From: Idiomarina sp. MD25a
Lineage (GTDB): Bacteria; Pseudomonadota; Gammaproteobacteria; Enterobacterales; Alteromonadaceae
Reading direction: 5' to 3'
NCBI RefSeq assembly: GCF_001870515.1
Contig: NZ_MDGT01000002.1
Location: forward strand, 310,066 to 374,065
DNA length: 64,000 nt
Numbering within the stretch: position 1 is the first letter of the stretch; every line of letters begins with the position of its first letter. Shown here piece by piece: positions 1-8,926 of this stretch. Under the pieces are notes generated by a model. That model saw only the letters and a program-made list of their open reading frames with translations, was not told the origin of the DNA and made no database searches. The translations under genes and the position numbers were made by a program.

Positions 1-1
1 A

Positions 2-169
2 GCGCTTGCTGAACGAAGTAAGTTGCAAGTGGATGCAAACGCAGAATGGGGCTCATACTACGCTCACCAACCGAGTGTGTTTGCAGGCTGGACTGATAGC
101 TACCCAGCGTCTGATGCGGAGCCAGCGTGCTTTCTAGAGCAACCATTTCAGGAGCGCGCTCATGCTTGA
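2..169 (+). CDS. C-terminal end of a thermostable-hemolysin-like protein (partial)
   Basis: An open frame enters from the left edge and stops at TGA 167-169, giving 55 residues. The tail contains WGSYYAHQPSVFAG, which resembles the C-terminal end of the thermostable hemolysin family (T_hemolysin, delta-VPH-like) as I remember it. In other marine gammaproteobacteria that family often sits directly upstream of an AMP-binding protein, a TenA/haem-oxygenase-like protein and an SDR, which is the order here. The stop overlaps the next start by 8 bases, so the genes are probably translationally coupled. The family call rests on a short tail plus context. Confidence 0.5.
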   Translation, partial: ALAERSKLQVDANAEWGSYYAHQPSVFAGWTDSYPASDAEPACFLEQPFQERAHA

Positions 170-1622
170 TCTAATGACTTTACTGCAGCGTCATGCATTG
201 AGCGACAGTGTGGCGTTACGTAGTGCAGAGCAAAAGTTAACTTACAGAGCGCTTTGGGCGCGCGTAGCGGATGCGGTTGCTTGGCTTAATTCTCGCTCGG
301 AAACTCGTATCGCAATGGCGTTAGACAACAGCTTTGACTGGGTTATTTGGGATCTTGCATGTTTACGGGCAGCTAAAATACTGATTCCTATTCCGCCATT
401 TTTTAGTGTCGAACAACAGCAAAATGTACTACACGATAGTGCAGCGCAACTACTTATCGGTATGCAGCTCGATACCGATCTACGTGAAGTCGTTACAATA
501 GAACGTATACCCGGTAAGACGGGCTTTCCCGCTATCTTTAAACTCTCATCGACTGAGCTGCAAGCACGTTTGCCTGATGGAACACAAAAAATCACCTACA
601 CCTCAGGTAGTACAGGGCAGCCGAAAGGTGTTTGTTTATCGGCAGATGGTATAGCCACAGTGGTAACGAGTCTGCTCGATAAGCTGCCCAGTCAGCTGCA
701 CTCTCGGCACTTGGTTGTCATGCCGCTGGCTGTGCTATTAGAAAATATCGCCGGTGTCTATGTGACGCTAGCGCTTGGTGCCGAAGTCGTTGTATTGCCG
801 AGCCCTTCATTAGGTCTCAAGGGGGCTAGTGACTTGGACGTTGAGCAGTTTATTAATTGTTTGAAGCATTACCAAATCTCTACCTTGGTCATCCCGCCAG
901 CTTTACTCGAGGTGATCTGTGCCGGTGTTGAGTACTTTGGGTTATCCGCGCAGCAGTTTGAGTTTATTGCTGTCGGAGGCGCTCGACTTGCCACAGCGCA
1001 AGAGCAAAGAGCGATGGACCTCGGGCTTCCTATCGTTGTCGGATATGGCCTTTCCGAATGCGCTTCTGTGGTTGCTTTAAATGATATCTCAAAGGCACGT
1101 CCCTTAGGTTCTGTTGGCACGTTGCTTCCACACGTGTCTGGGCAAATTCGAAGCGGTGAATTGTTTATCCGTTCTCCCCTAATGTTGGGTTACTTAGGAG
1201 ACGAGGCTTTGGCCGCTGAGTGGCTTGCCACAGGTGATCTCGCCCACTTTGACGAGTCTGGTCATTTATATATCGATGGTCGAAAGAAGAACATCATCGT
1301 GACGCCCTACGGCCGTAACGTCGATCCCGAGTGGCTCGAAACAGAACTGCTAACAAACTCGGTAATTAGCCAAGTGTGTGTCAGTGGCGATGAGTCGCAC
1401 CCACTGCGGGCTCTCATTGTTAGCTCGGCTGAACGTAATGAAATCGAGCGAGCAGTGCAGGGAGTGAATATGAAACTGCCGGACTATGCACAAATAAAGG
1501 ATATCGAATTTATCTCTACGCCATTTACTGTGGCGAACCAGCAACTCACGGGGACGGGGCGACTACGACGCCAAGCCATTTTAAGCCGTTATCCATTCAG
1601 TATGTCATCATTGGAGTACTAA
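162..1622 (+). CDS. AMP-binding acyl-CoA synthetase-like protein
   Basis: Member of the ANL (acyl-CoA synthetase, NRPS adenylation, luciferase) superfamily, 486 aa, expected to activate a carboxylic acid with ATP. The phosphate-binding A3 motif YTSGSTGQPKG lies at about residues 146-156, a GYGLSE-type A5 motif follows, and the hinge region reads DGRKKNIIVTPYGRNVDPEW, as in long-chain acyl-CoA ligases. The C-terminal A10 motif, where the family normally has the adenylation lysine, reads TGTGRLRRQ, so that lysine seems replaced by arginine near residue 467. The start overlaps the preceding gene by 8 bases and the next gene begins 2 bases downstream, so it belongs to an operon. The substrate is unknown; a fatty acid is the likeliest guess from the neighbours. 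Confidence 0.85.
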   Translation: MLDLMTLLQRHALSDSVALRSAEQKLTYRALWARVADAVAWLNSRSETRIAMALDNSFDWVIWDLACLRAAKILIPIPPFFSVEQQQNVLHDSAAQLLIGMQLDTDLREVVTIERIPGKTGFPAIFKLSSTELQARLPDGTQKITYTSGSTGQPKGVCLSADGIATVVTSLLDKLPSQLHSRHLVVMPLAVLLENIAGVYVTLALGAEVVVLPSPSLGLKGASDLDVEQFINCLKHYQISTLVIPPALLEVICAGVEYFGLSAQQFEFIAVGGARLATAQEQRAMDLGLPIVVGYGLSECASVVALNDISKARPLGSVGTLLPHVSGQIRSGELFIRSPLMLGYLGDEALAAEWLATGDLAHFDESGHLYIDGRKKNIIVTPYGRNVDPEWLETELLTNSVISQVCVSGDESHPLRALIVSSAERNEIERAVQGVNMKLPDYAQIKDIEFISTPFTVANQQLTGTGRLRRQAILSRYPFSMSSLEY

Positions 1623-1624
1623 CT

Positions 1625-2284
1625 ATGACATTTTTCAACGCATTATGTGACCAAACCAAGACTGAACAAGCCTTCTTGCTGAGTGCACCTGTTATCAAAG
1701 ATACCTTTGCGGGTGATATTACTCGAGCGCGCTACCAAGCCTTTTTGGGACAAGCCTATCATCATGTAAAACATACGGTACCACTATTGATGCGCGCCGG
1801 TAGTTTGTTGCCCGACTCGCTCGAGTGGTTACGCAAAGCGGTCGTCGAGTATATCGAAGAAGAGTACGGTCACGAGCGTTGGATTTTGAACGATTTGAAG
1901 GCAACCGGTGCGGATCCTGAACAGATTAAAAATGCGGAACCTCACTGGAGCACTGATGCGATGGTATCTGTGGTGTATGACCACATGCAGCGCTATCACC
2001 CCGCTGCTTTTTTCGGCATGGCACATGTGCTCGAAGGCACCAGTGTGCAGTTGGCAACACAAGCTGCACACAAGGTTCAGGCGCGCCTTGAGCTACCTAA
2101 CAGCGCATTTAGTTACTTATTGTCGCACGGCGATTTGGACCAGGACCACGTTAAATTTTTTGAAGATCTCATGAATCAATTAACCGATGTTGAGGCTCAG
2201 CAAGCGATTATTCGTACGGCCCGTAGTGTCTACCACCTCTACGGTGAGATGTTCCGCGCAATTCCTACTTTGGCTGGAGAGTAA
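1625..2284 (+). CDS. TenA/haem-oxygenase-like iron-containing redox enzyme family protein
   Basis: A 219-aa all-helical protein resembling the TenA / haem-oxygenase-like fold, annotated in many genomes as iron-containing redox enzyme family. Possible metal ligands are visible in the expected order: His47/His50, an ExxH motif at Glu80-His83 (EEYGHE), Glu137 (HVLEGTS), His168, and Asp171/Asp174-His175 (DLDQDH). This pattern fits haem-oxygenase-like diiron oxidases (UndA and BesC are characterised examples) better than classical thiaminase II, but the reaction cannot be assigned from sequence alone. It lies 2 bases after the acyl-CoA-synthetase-like gene and 2 bases before an SDR gene, which suggests that it acts on an acyl substrate with them. 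Confidence 0.75.
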   Translation: MTFFNALCDQTKTEQAFLLSAPVIKDTFAGDITRARYQAFLGQAYHHVKHTVPLLMRAGSLLPDSLEWLRKAVVEYIEEEYGHERWILNDLKATGADPEQIKNAEPHWSTDAMVSVVYDHMQRYHPAAFFGMAHVLEGTSVQLATQAAHKVQARLELPNSAFSYLLSHGDLDQDHVKFFEDLMNQLTDVEAQQAIIRTARSVYHLYGEMFRAIPTLAGE

Positions 2285-2286
2285 CT

Positions 2287-3075
2287 ATGCGTGTGGACTG
2301 GAACGCACAACACATCGTTCTAACCGGAGCGACCGGTGGGCTTGGTCGTGAGTTGGCAAGTCAACTGACTGAGTTGGGAGCACGTCTGACCTTAGTTGGG
2401 CGTAATGAAGCGGCGCTCACTCAATTAGCGAAATCGTTACAGCAGGACTACTGGGTTGCGGATATTACTCAGTCCAATGCTCGCAACCTGTTGGTGGAGC
2501 ACCTTCACTCGCAAAGTGACACGTTGCCGGTTACCGGACTTATCAATAATGCAGGCCTGGCCGCCGAGGGTGTGTTTGAACAGCAATATTCACAAGCTGA
2601 GGCGATGTTAACTATTAACTTGCTGGCGCCTATCTTGCTGACAGCTGAGCTGCTACCTGAGCTTAAGTTACGTCGTAGCTTTGTTCTAAATGTGGGGTCG
2701 GTGTTTGGCAGTATCGGGTTTCCAGGGCAAACGCTCTATTGTGCTACAAAGTTTGGACTCAAAGGCTTTACCGAATCATTAAGGCGAGAGTTATCAGATA
2801 CCTCTGTACACGTGATGTATACCGGACCTCGTGCCATAAAAACGGGGTTTAACGGACCGTTAATGCAAGCACTTAATGCGCGTACCAAGACGACCGAAGA
2901 TACGCCGGAGGTCGTGGCCCAGTGCATTATTAAGCAAATAGAAAAGGGTCAGATAGGCCGAATTATCGGCTTTCCCGAGAAGTTATTTGTGCTCTTAAAC
3001 AGTATTCGACCGCAGTGGTTGGATGGCGCCTTGTTTAAAGTTAACCGTACGCTTAAGTCACTAATTAAGGAGTGA
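2287..3075 (+). CDS. SDR family oxidoreductase
   Basis: Classical short-chain dehydrogenase/reductase, 262 aa. The Rossmann cofactor motif TGATGGLG is at residues 13-20, NNAG at 87-90, and the catalytic Ser138, Tyr151 and Lys155 (YCATK) are in place. An NAD(P)(H)-dependent keto/hydroxy conversion is expected. It is packed between the metal-protein gene and a TPR gene with no room for its own promoter, so it is probably co-transcribed. The substrate is unknown; a fatty-acid-derived intermediate is inferred from the operon. Confidence 0.85.
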   Translation: MRVDWNAQHIVLTGATGGLGRELASQLTELGARLTLVGRNEAALTQLAKSLQQDYWVADITQSNARNLLVEHLHSQSDTLPVTGLINNAGLAAEGVFEQQYSQAEAMLTINLLAPILLTAELLPELKLRRSFVLNVGSVFGSIGFPGQTLYCATKFGLKGFTESLRRELSDTSVHVMYTGPRAIKTGFNGPLMQALNARTKTTEDTPEVVAQCIIKQIEKGQIGRIIGFPEKLFVLLNSIRPQWLDGALFKVNRTLKSLIKE

Positions 3076-3080
3076 TTAAT

Positions 3081-3722
3081 ATGAAATCATTAATTTACGC
3101 AGCGATTACTAGTGCACTCTTATTGACCAGTCAAACGGTCACGGCACAGAGCAAACTGTTAGATATTCAACATCGTTGGGCTGAGGTTAACTATACGCTA
3201 ACTGATGATGCCCAAGAACAAGCATTTGAATCTTTAGCTAAGGAGACGCAAGCTTGGGTTGATGCGGAACCGAATAATGCAGAGGCGCATATTTGGCTCG
3301 GTATTATCAAAAGTACCGAAGCGGGCGCTGTCGGTGGCCTTGGGGCTCTGGGCCTCGCTAAAGAGGCGAAGGCGAGTTTGGAAAAGGCGCTTGTCATTGA
3401 TCCTAACGCGCTGTCTGGCTCTGCTTACGCGAGTTTAGGCACCTTATACTACAAGGTGCCAGGCTGGCCGTTCGGCTTCGGTGATGATGACGAAGCGGAG
3501 AAACTGCTTAAAAAAGCGCTGGAAATAAATCCCCAAGGGATTGATAGTAACTACTTCTACGCCGATTACTTATACGAACAGGGCAAATATAAGCAGGCAT
3601 TGGATTTTGCCAAACAAGCACTACTAGCCGAGGCGCGTCCTGAGCGTCCTTTGGCAGATGCGAAGCGCAGGGATGAAGTGCAAGCACTGATTAAAAAGGC
3701 GAATAGAAAGTTAAGCAAATGA
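3081..3722 (+). CDS. Exported TPR-repeat protein
   Basis: The start is set at ATG 3081, preceded by AGGAG at 3069-3073, rather than at an in-frame GTG nine bases earlier. The 213-aa product begins with a Sec signal peptide (basic MK, hydrophobic core, likely cut after TVTA-Q), so it should be periplasmic. The mature part has helix-turn-helix repeats typical of tetratricopeptide repeats, for example around NNAEAHIWLGI and a later EKLLKKALEINP repeat. TPR domains mediate protein-protein contacts; no enzymatic motif is visible. It closes the lipid-type operon and is followed after 12 bases by the response regulator gene. Confidence 0.75.
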   Translation: MKSLIYAAITSALLLTSQTVTAQSKLLDIQHRWAEVNYTLTDDAQEQAFESLAKETQAWVDAEPNNAEAHIWLGIIKSTEAGAVGGLGALGLAKEAKASLEKALVIDPNALSGSAYASLGTLYYKVPGWPFGFGDDDEAEKLLKKALEINPQGIDSNYFYADYLYEQGKYKQALDFAKQALLAEARPERPLADAKRRDEVQALIKKANRKLSK

Positions 3723-3734
3723 TAGGGATAAATC

Positions 3735-4400
3735 ATGCAGTTATTATTGGTTGAAGACAATCAAACATTGGGACAAGCCGTTGAGATAGGATTATCTCAA
3801 CGGCAGTTCACGGTAACTTGGGTGCGGACCGGCGCTGCCGCAATTTCCAACTTTAATCGTCAGGAGTATGATGTTGCCATTTTGGATTTAGGCCTGCCCG
3901 ATATTGACGGCGAACGTGTCCTGCAAAGTATACGTAAAAAGGGCGTTGATATTCCGATTTTGGTGCTGACCGCTCGTGACCAAACCAGTGATATCATCCA
4001 CTTGCTTGATGCGGGTGCTGACGATTTTATGACAAAGCCGTTCGATGTCAATGAGTTAGCGGCGCGTTTACGCGCGTTATTGCGCCGACGCAGTGGTTAT
4101 GCCTCAGCAACAATAGAGTGCGGGCCTATTGCCATCGATACATCGAGTCGAGAAGCCTTTGTTAATGGTCATGAAATAACATTATCTCGGAAAGAATACG
4201 AACTGCTGCAATTGTTTGTTATGCAGCCGATGAAGGTTCATCCACGAGATAAAATCGAAGCACTACTGAGTTCAGATACGCATGTAGTTGAAAGTAATGC
4301 CCTTGAAGTTCACGTGCATAATTTGCGCAAAAAGCTAGGGCAGCGTGAGCTTATCGAGACAATTAGGGGTGTTGGTTACCGATTACGATGCAAAAATTAA
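3735..4400 (+). CDS. OmpR-family response regulator (QseB/PmrA-like)
   Basis: DNA-binding response regulator of 221 aa. The receiver domain has the acidic pair Glu7/Asp8, phospho-acceptor Asp51 (ILDLGLPD), Thr79 and Lys101. The C-terminal half is a winged-helix OmpR/PhoB domain ending in the typical TIRGVGYRL strand-wing. The gene overlaps the downstream sensor kinase gene by 13 bases, as usual for QseBC/PmrAB-type pairs. Target genes are not evident; the adjacent lipid-type operon is the obvious candidate because only 12 bases separate it from that operon. Confidence 0.9.
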   Translation: MQLLLVEDNQTLGQAVEIGLSQRQFTVTWVRTGAAAISNFNRQEYDVAILDLGLPDIDGERVLQSIRKKGVDIPILVLTARDQTSDIIHLLDAGADDFMTKPFDVNELAARLRALLRRRSGYASATIECGPIAIDTSSREAFVNGHEITLSRKEYELLQLFVMQPMKVHPRDKIEALLSSDTHVVESNALEVHVHNLRKKLGQRELIETIRGVGYRLRCKN

Positions 4401-5752
4401 CCCAATTTTTTAGCAAGCTAAAATCAATTCGCCGCCGAATTTTGTTAACGGTCTCGGTGGTATATTTGTTTGGTAGCAGCGTGTCCGCGTTATGGATTTA
4501 TTTTGAGGTCAGCCACGAAGTTGATGAGTTATTTGATGCCGAGCTGATACAGCAAGCGCACACCATGAACGCGCTAATCAGTCAATTTGAGCTAGGTAAT
4601 ATTAGTCAGCAACTTGATGCGACTGAATCGAATGCTGTGCTGGTTTACCATACTCCTGAATGGCTACAGGACTACGAAAGAAAGCTCGCCATTCGCTTAG
4701 AGACGGTGAGCGGGGATGTCATATACGCGAGTCGTGATTGGCTTAATTCACAGAAAATTCAATACACTGATGGTATTTCGGAATTACAGCAAGGTGATTC
4801 GTATTGGTATGTGTTTGGAGCAACCAATCTAAAGAGCGGCTTGCGAATGCTCGTGCTGCAAGAAGATGACTTTCGTGCCGAGCTCCGCGGTGACCTAACC
4901 ATTGATACTTTAGTGCCTATTCTATTGATGTTACCGGTGATTATTTGGTTGGGGTGGTGGAGCGTTAACTTTAACTTTGCTAGCTTTCAACGACTCGCAA
5001 AAACGATACGCTCAAAACCGAGTGATAACTATGAGCAGCTAAGTGGCTTTGACGATACTGAGGAAGTGGCTGTCATTAGTCGGTCTTTAAATCATTATTT
5101 ATCACGTGTAGAGCAGTCTTTTGCTCGTGAAAAGCGGTTCTCCTCCGATGCTGCACATGAATTAAGAACGCCCGTTGCTAACCTTAAATTGCGGATTCAG
5201 AATTTAATTGACTCGTCGTCTAACGTGCAGAAACAAACCCTAGAGCCGTTGATGGCATCAGTCAATCAGCTGATTCGACTGATCGATAATTTATTACTGC
5301 TATCTCGAACCGAACGACAAATGAATTCAACGGTGCCATTAAAGCTTGCACGCCAAGTACGCGAGGTTGTTGCGTTGTGGTATGAAAAAGCCGAGCAAAA
5401 AGAGCAAACTTTTGAGCTTCGGTTAGACGATACCGCAACAGTGCATAGCGATCCGGATTTGTTACACATTTTACTATCAAACTTAGTCGATAATGCGATT
5501 AAATATGGTGCGTTAGGTAGCGTTATTACTATCGAACAGCGCAAGCAAGCGCTAGCTATTACTAACCAGGTAAGTGAGCAAACACAGTTCGATATCGCCC
5601 GAGTGAGTGAACGCTTTTACCGCGGTGGTCATTTAGATATTGACGGCACGGGACTGGGTCTATCGATTGTTGGTAATATTGCTGAACAGCTGGATATTCG
5701 CGTGCAGTTTAGTCGAGATGAGTCCGCCTTTATTTGTACACTTTCTTTTTAA
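4388..5752 (+). CDS. Two-component sensor histidine kinase (QseC/PmrB-like)
   Basis: Inner-membrane sensor kinase of 454 aa. TM1 spans about residues 19-39 and TM2 about 173-192, enclosing a periplasmic sensor domain of about 130 residues. The H-box FSSDAAHELRTPV carries the phospho-acceptor His257; the N-box SNLVDN is at 364-369 and the G-box DGTGLGLSI at about 419-427. No strong HAMP consensus is obvious between TM2 and the H-box. The start lies within the response regulator gene. The ligand is unknown. Confidence 0.9.
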   Translation: MQKLTQFFSKLKSIRRRILLTVSVVYLFGSSVSALWIYFEVSHEVDELFDAELIQQAHTMNALISQFELGNISQQLDATESNAVLVYHTPEWLQDYERKLAIRLETVSGDVIYASRDWLNSQKIQYTDGISELQQGDSYWYVFGATNLKSGLRMLVLQEDDFRAELRGDLTIDTLVPILLMLPVIIWLGWWSVNFNFASFQRLAKTIRSKPSDNYEQLSGFDDTEEVAVISRSLNHYLSRVEQSFAREKRFSSDAAHELRTPVANLKLRIQNLIDSSSNVQKQTLEPLMASVNQLIRLIDNLLLLSRTERQMNSTVPLKLARQVREVVALWYEKAEQKEQTFELRLDDTATVHSDPDLLHILLSNLVDNAIKYGALGSVITIEQRKQALAITNQVSEQTQFDIARVSERFYRGGHLDIDGTGLGLSIVGNIAEQLDIRVQFSRDESAFICTLSF

Positions 5753-5818
5753 ATATATTTGATAATGAATGAATATTAATTACTCTAAGTCTAACGATAA
5801 TAATAACAATGGTTAGCT

Positions 5819-7225
5819 ATGCATAGAGTAATGCGTTATCTCGGCTTGATAGTCGCTTGGTTGGCTTTATGGCGAGTCGCGGTAGTACTTGAGTTTGCAC
5901 CTCATGCAAGCATTTGGTTTCCCCCTGCGGGACTCTCTTTCGCTGCTATGCTTGTATTGGGATGGCGAGCAATCGTACCGATTGCGGTGGCGGGATTTGT
6001 AAGCACTGCGTGGATTGCTGAAATTTATAATGAGCCGTTATCTGTCTCGAGTTGGATGACCACCAGCCTGTTGTTTGTCTTAGCTCATACGGTGCCTTTA
6101 GGACTCGGCGCATATGCGGTAAAACGCGTTCACATGAGCAATGGTGTCAATGGCTTTGCGCGCACCGTATTGACATTTCTTTTGGTAGCAGCTTTAAGCA
6201 CCATGTTTACCTCACTGTTGGGGATAATGGCGATCTGGGAAGGTGGTTTGATGACTGGCGCGCAACGTTGGTTATCCTGGCTACCTTGGTGGATAGGCGA
6301 TATGGCCGGTGTGATTGTATTAGCCCCCGTTTTCATTGCTATTGTGTCGTGGCGCTATCCACACGTTCAAGAATACCTTGGCGAGCTTAGTTTTAGTTTG
6401 AGTTCAGTTAAATGGCGGGCCTTTGCTTCACGGCTGAGTTTAGTGATTGTTTTACTGTGTTTGTCACTATTTTTAGTGCATCACACACAGCGGTTTGAAG
6501 CTTCGTTTACCGTGTTTTTTATCATTCTGCCTTTTTTATGGATAGCGACAACCGCGAGTCCGCTGACAAGTGTATTTATCTTGGCGTTGTTTAGTGGTGT
6601 TATGGCGCTACTGGTGTCACAGTTACAACTCATTGATTTTGCCTTGGTCTATCAATTTGCGATGACGATAACTGCAGCCTGTGTTTGGTTTGCTATGACC
6701 ATACCTACGTTGATGGCGCACAACGCCGAGCTGACGGCTCGAGTCGCCCGTGACGGGCTAACCAAAGCGGCATCAAGGGGGCACTTTGTGCAGCGACTCG
6801 AATACAAGTTGCAGTCGAGCCAATCAAAGACACCGTGTTGCCTTATTATTTTCGACTTCGATTACTTCAAGCAAATTAATGATATGCATGGTCATATCGT
6901 GGGTGATCGGGTTTTGGTTAGTGTCACCAATTACGTTAATCAACAACTGCGAGAAAATGATATCATGGGGCGCTTCGGGGGTGACGAATTTATGATTATG
7001 CTGCCTGAGACTGAGTTTTCTGAAGCGCAGGCGGTCGCAGAGCGCCTCTGCTTGGGGATTAGTCAGTTACAAATCGACGGTCTCAATGATCGCGTCTCGT
7101 GCAGTTTTGGCGTGGTTTATTGTCAACCAAATGAACATGCAATGTCGGCGATTGATAGAGCCGATAGGGCGCTTTTGATGGCGAAAAAACAAGGTCGGCG
7201 GCAAGTTGTAGCGAGTGCTGCTTAA
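5819..7225 (+). CDS. MASE1-domain diguanylate cyclase
   Basis: A 468-aa membrane protein whose N-terminal 290 or so residues form multiple TM helices with the MASE1 signature (ASIWFPPAG near the N-terminus). The C-terminal GGDEF domain carries an intact active site GGDEF at residues 387-391 and an RxxD inhibitory site (REND, 378-381) five residues upstream. It should make cyclic di-GMP and be subject to product inhibition. No clear Shine-Dalgarno sequence precedes ATG 5819; ATG 5831 is an alternative start. It precedes another c-di-GMP gene on the same strand by about 110 bases. Confidence 0.9.
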   Translation: MHRVMRYLGLIVAWLALWRVAVVLEFAPHASIWFPPAGLSFAAMLVLGWRAIVPIAVAGFVSTAWIAEIYNEPLSVSSWMTTSLLFVLAHTVPLGLGAYAVKRVHMSNGVNGFARTVLTFLLVAALSTMFTSLLGIMAIWEGGLMTGAQRWLSWLPWWIGDMAGVIVLAPVFIAIVSWRYPHVQEYLGELSFSLSSVKWRAFASRLSLVIVLLCLSLFLVHHTQRFEASFTVFFIILPFLWIATTASPLTSVFILALFSGVMALLVSQLQLIDFALVYQFAMTITAACVWFAMTIPTLMAHNAELTARVARDGLTKAASRGHFVQRLEYKLQSSQSKTPCCLIIFDFDYFKQINDMHGHIVGDRVLVSVTNYVNQQLRENDIMGRFGGDEFMIMLPETEFSEAQAVAERLCLGISQLQIDGLNDRVSCSFGVVYCQPNEHAMSAIDRADRALLMAKKQGRRQVVASAA

Positions 7226-7234
7226 ACAAACCAC

Positions 7235-7255
7235 GATCAGTGATAACCCCTGATC
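7235..7255. other. Short inverted repeat between two c-di-GMP genes
   Basis: GATCAG at 7235-7240 is the inverse of CTGATC at 7250-7255, with a 9-base loop. There is no T-run, so it is at best a weak hairpin that could affect read-through from the cyclase gene into the EAL-protein gene. Confidence 0.25.
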
Positions 7256-7336
7256 ATTTGCAGATTAACAGCTAGCCTTAACAATGCTATGGTCATTAAA
7301 TAATAACTATAAAAAGTAGTGTGGAGAAACAACAAG

Positions 7337-8926
7337 GTGAGAGACTGTAAGATACTTGAACAATTGATGCTTGCTATGGAGAGTGCATCGTTGTGTGTTC
7401 GAGTAGACGCAAACGGGCATATCGTTTGGGTTAGCGAAACGCTCAAACAGCTTGATAGTCAGCAAGCTATCTCACCCGGGCTGCCGCTCAGTAAGTTGTT
7501 GCATGCCGATGTCCGTGGTCAATTGTTAGATCAGTTTGATTACAGTGTCACTCAACAAAGCCATTGGCAGGGTACCGTAAAACTCAATTTAGGGAATCGG
7601 CGCGCTGATTGGTTCAAGGCGATCTTTGTGCCCTTGTTCGACGATAGCCAAAACCTGCAAGAGCAAGTACTTATGCTGCAGGATATTTCCCGCGAAGTGT
7701 TCTTGGATGAGCTATTGAATGAAACGCGATTCGATCACACCACGGGATTACCCACCCGCGTTGACCTTATTGCTGACATCAAACGAGTTAATACGCAAAC
7801 CGTCGCGATCATCGATATTAGGAAGTTTCGCAGTTACGCAGATTTTTATGGCTTGGAGTTTGGCGACCGCCTGCTATTTAACTTCAGTGAGAGTTGTAAG
7901 TCTTTTTTCTATCCGCGTCATATTAATATATACCGGCTGTATGGTGACAAGTTTGCCTTACTACCATCGTTTAGAATGGTGCCTGCGTTGTTTGAACAGC
8001 AGTTGCAACGGTTTTATGCCCACATCATTGACCGACAAATTGAAGTTAACGGAGCCAATGTAGCGCTCGATATCGCTATCGGCATGGGCGTTGGCAAAAC
8101 TAAGTTATTACAATTAGCGGAAAGTGCGTTAGCAAGGGCGAAAACAGTATTCTCTGGACAGCGTATACATGTCGTTAATGAGCGTGAATTCTCTGCTAAA
8201 AATTCAATTAACTGGTTACCAAAAATACAGTCAGCGATAAAAAATAATCGCTTTATCAACTATTACCAACCGATTCGAAGCAGCAATGGGCAACGCCCAG
8301 ATTATTATGAAGCTTTAGTCCGTATGCGCGATGGTGAACAAGACATACCACCTGGATTTTTTCTCGACAAAGCCAAAACGACGCGCTATTACCCCGAAAT
8401 TACTCGTCGAGTGGTTGAGCAAGCGGTTGTTCATTCGGCACAACATAATGTCCAAATATCGGTCAATGTATCCATTGAGGACATCTTGAACGCCGAAACA
8501 GTTGCTTTTATTACGGACCAACTCGAAGCTTACCCGCAGTCTAAGTTAATTTTTGAAATCACTGAAACCGAGTCAACTGAGGATTTCTCCATGGTTGATG
8601 AGTTTACTCGCCGAGTGCGATCTCTAGGCGCAGAGATCGCGATTGACGACTTCGGTGTTGGTTACTCAAATTTTTCGCGCTTAATTCAACTAAGGCCCGA
8701 TTACCTGAAGATCGATGGCAGTATCATTAAGAATATTCTCGAGGATGCGAGTAGCGCGAGTATATTAAATGGCATGATTAGCATATGTCGTGAGCTGAAA
8801 ATACCGATGGTCGCTGAATTTGTTGAAACTGAGCAGGTCAATGGCTACTTGACTGAACAACAAATCGAGTTTTTACAAGGCTACTATATTGGCCGACCGT
8901 CGCCAGACATCATTAAGTTAAATTAA
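7337..8926 (+). CDS. PAS-GGDEF-EAL signalling protein, probable c-di-GMP phosphodiesterase
   Basis: Cytoplasmic c-di-GMP protein of about 529 aa. The longest frame starts at GTG 7319 without a ribosome site; GTG 7337, about 10 bases after GGAG, is preferred, and ATG 7367 is possible. It has an N-terminal PAS-like region, a degenerate GGDEF domain (YGDKF in place of GGDEF, so probably not a cyclase), and a full EAL domain. The EAL catalytic set looks complete: [36 protein letters not shown] and LQGYYIG. Phosphodiesterase activity is therefore predicted. The 3' end overlaps the convergent photolyase gene by 4 bases. Confidence 0.85.
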   Translation: MRDCKILEQLMLAMESASLCVRVDANGHIVWVSETLKQLDSQQAISPGLPLSKLLHADVRGQLLDQFDYSVTQQSHWQGTVKLNLGNRRADWFKAIFVPLFDDSQNLQEQVLMLQDISREVFLDELLNETRFDHTTGLPTRVDLIADIKRVNTQTVAIIDIRKFRSYADFYGLEFGDRLLFNFSESCKSFFYPRHINIYRLYGDKFALLPSFRMVPALFEQQLQRFYAHIIDRQIEVNGANVALDIAIGMGVGKTKLLQLAESALARAKTVFSGQRIHVVNEREFSAKNSINWLPKIQSAIKNNRFINYYQPIRSSNGQRPDYYEALVRMRDGEQDIPPGFFLDKAKTTRYYPEITRRVVEQAVVHSAQHNVQISVNVSIEDILNAETVAFITDQLEAYPQSKLIFEITETESTEDFSMVDEFTRRVRSLGAEIAIDDFGVGYSNFSRLIQLRPDYLKIDGSIIKNILEDASSASILNGMISICRELKIPMVAEFVETEQVNGYLTEQQIEFLQGYYIGRPSPDIIKLN

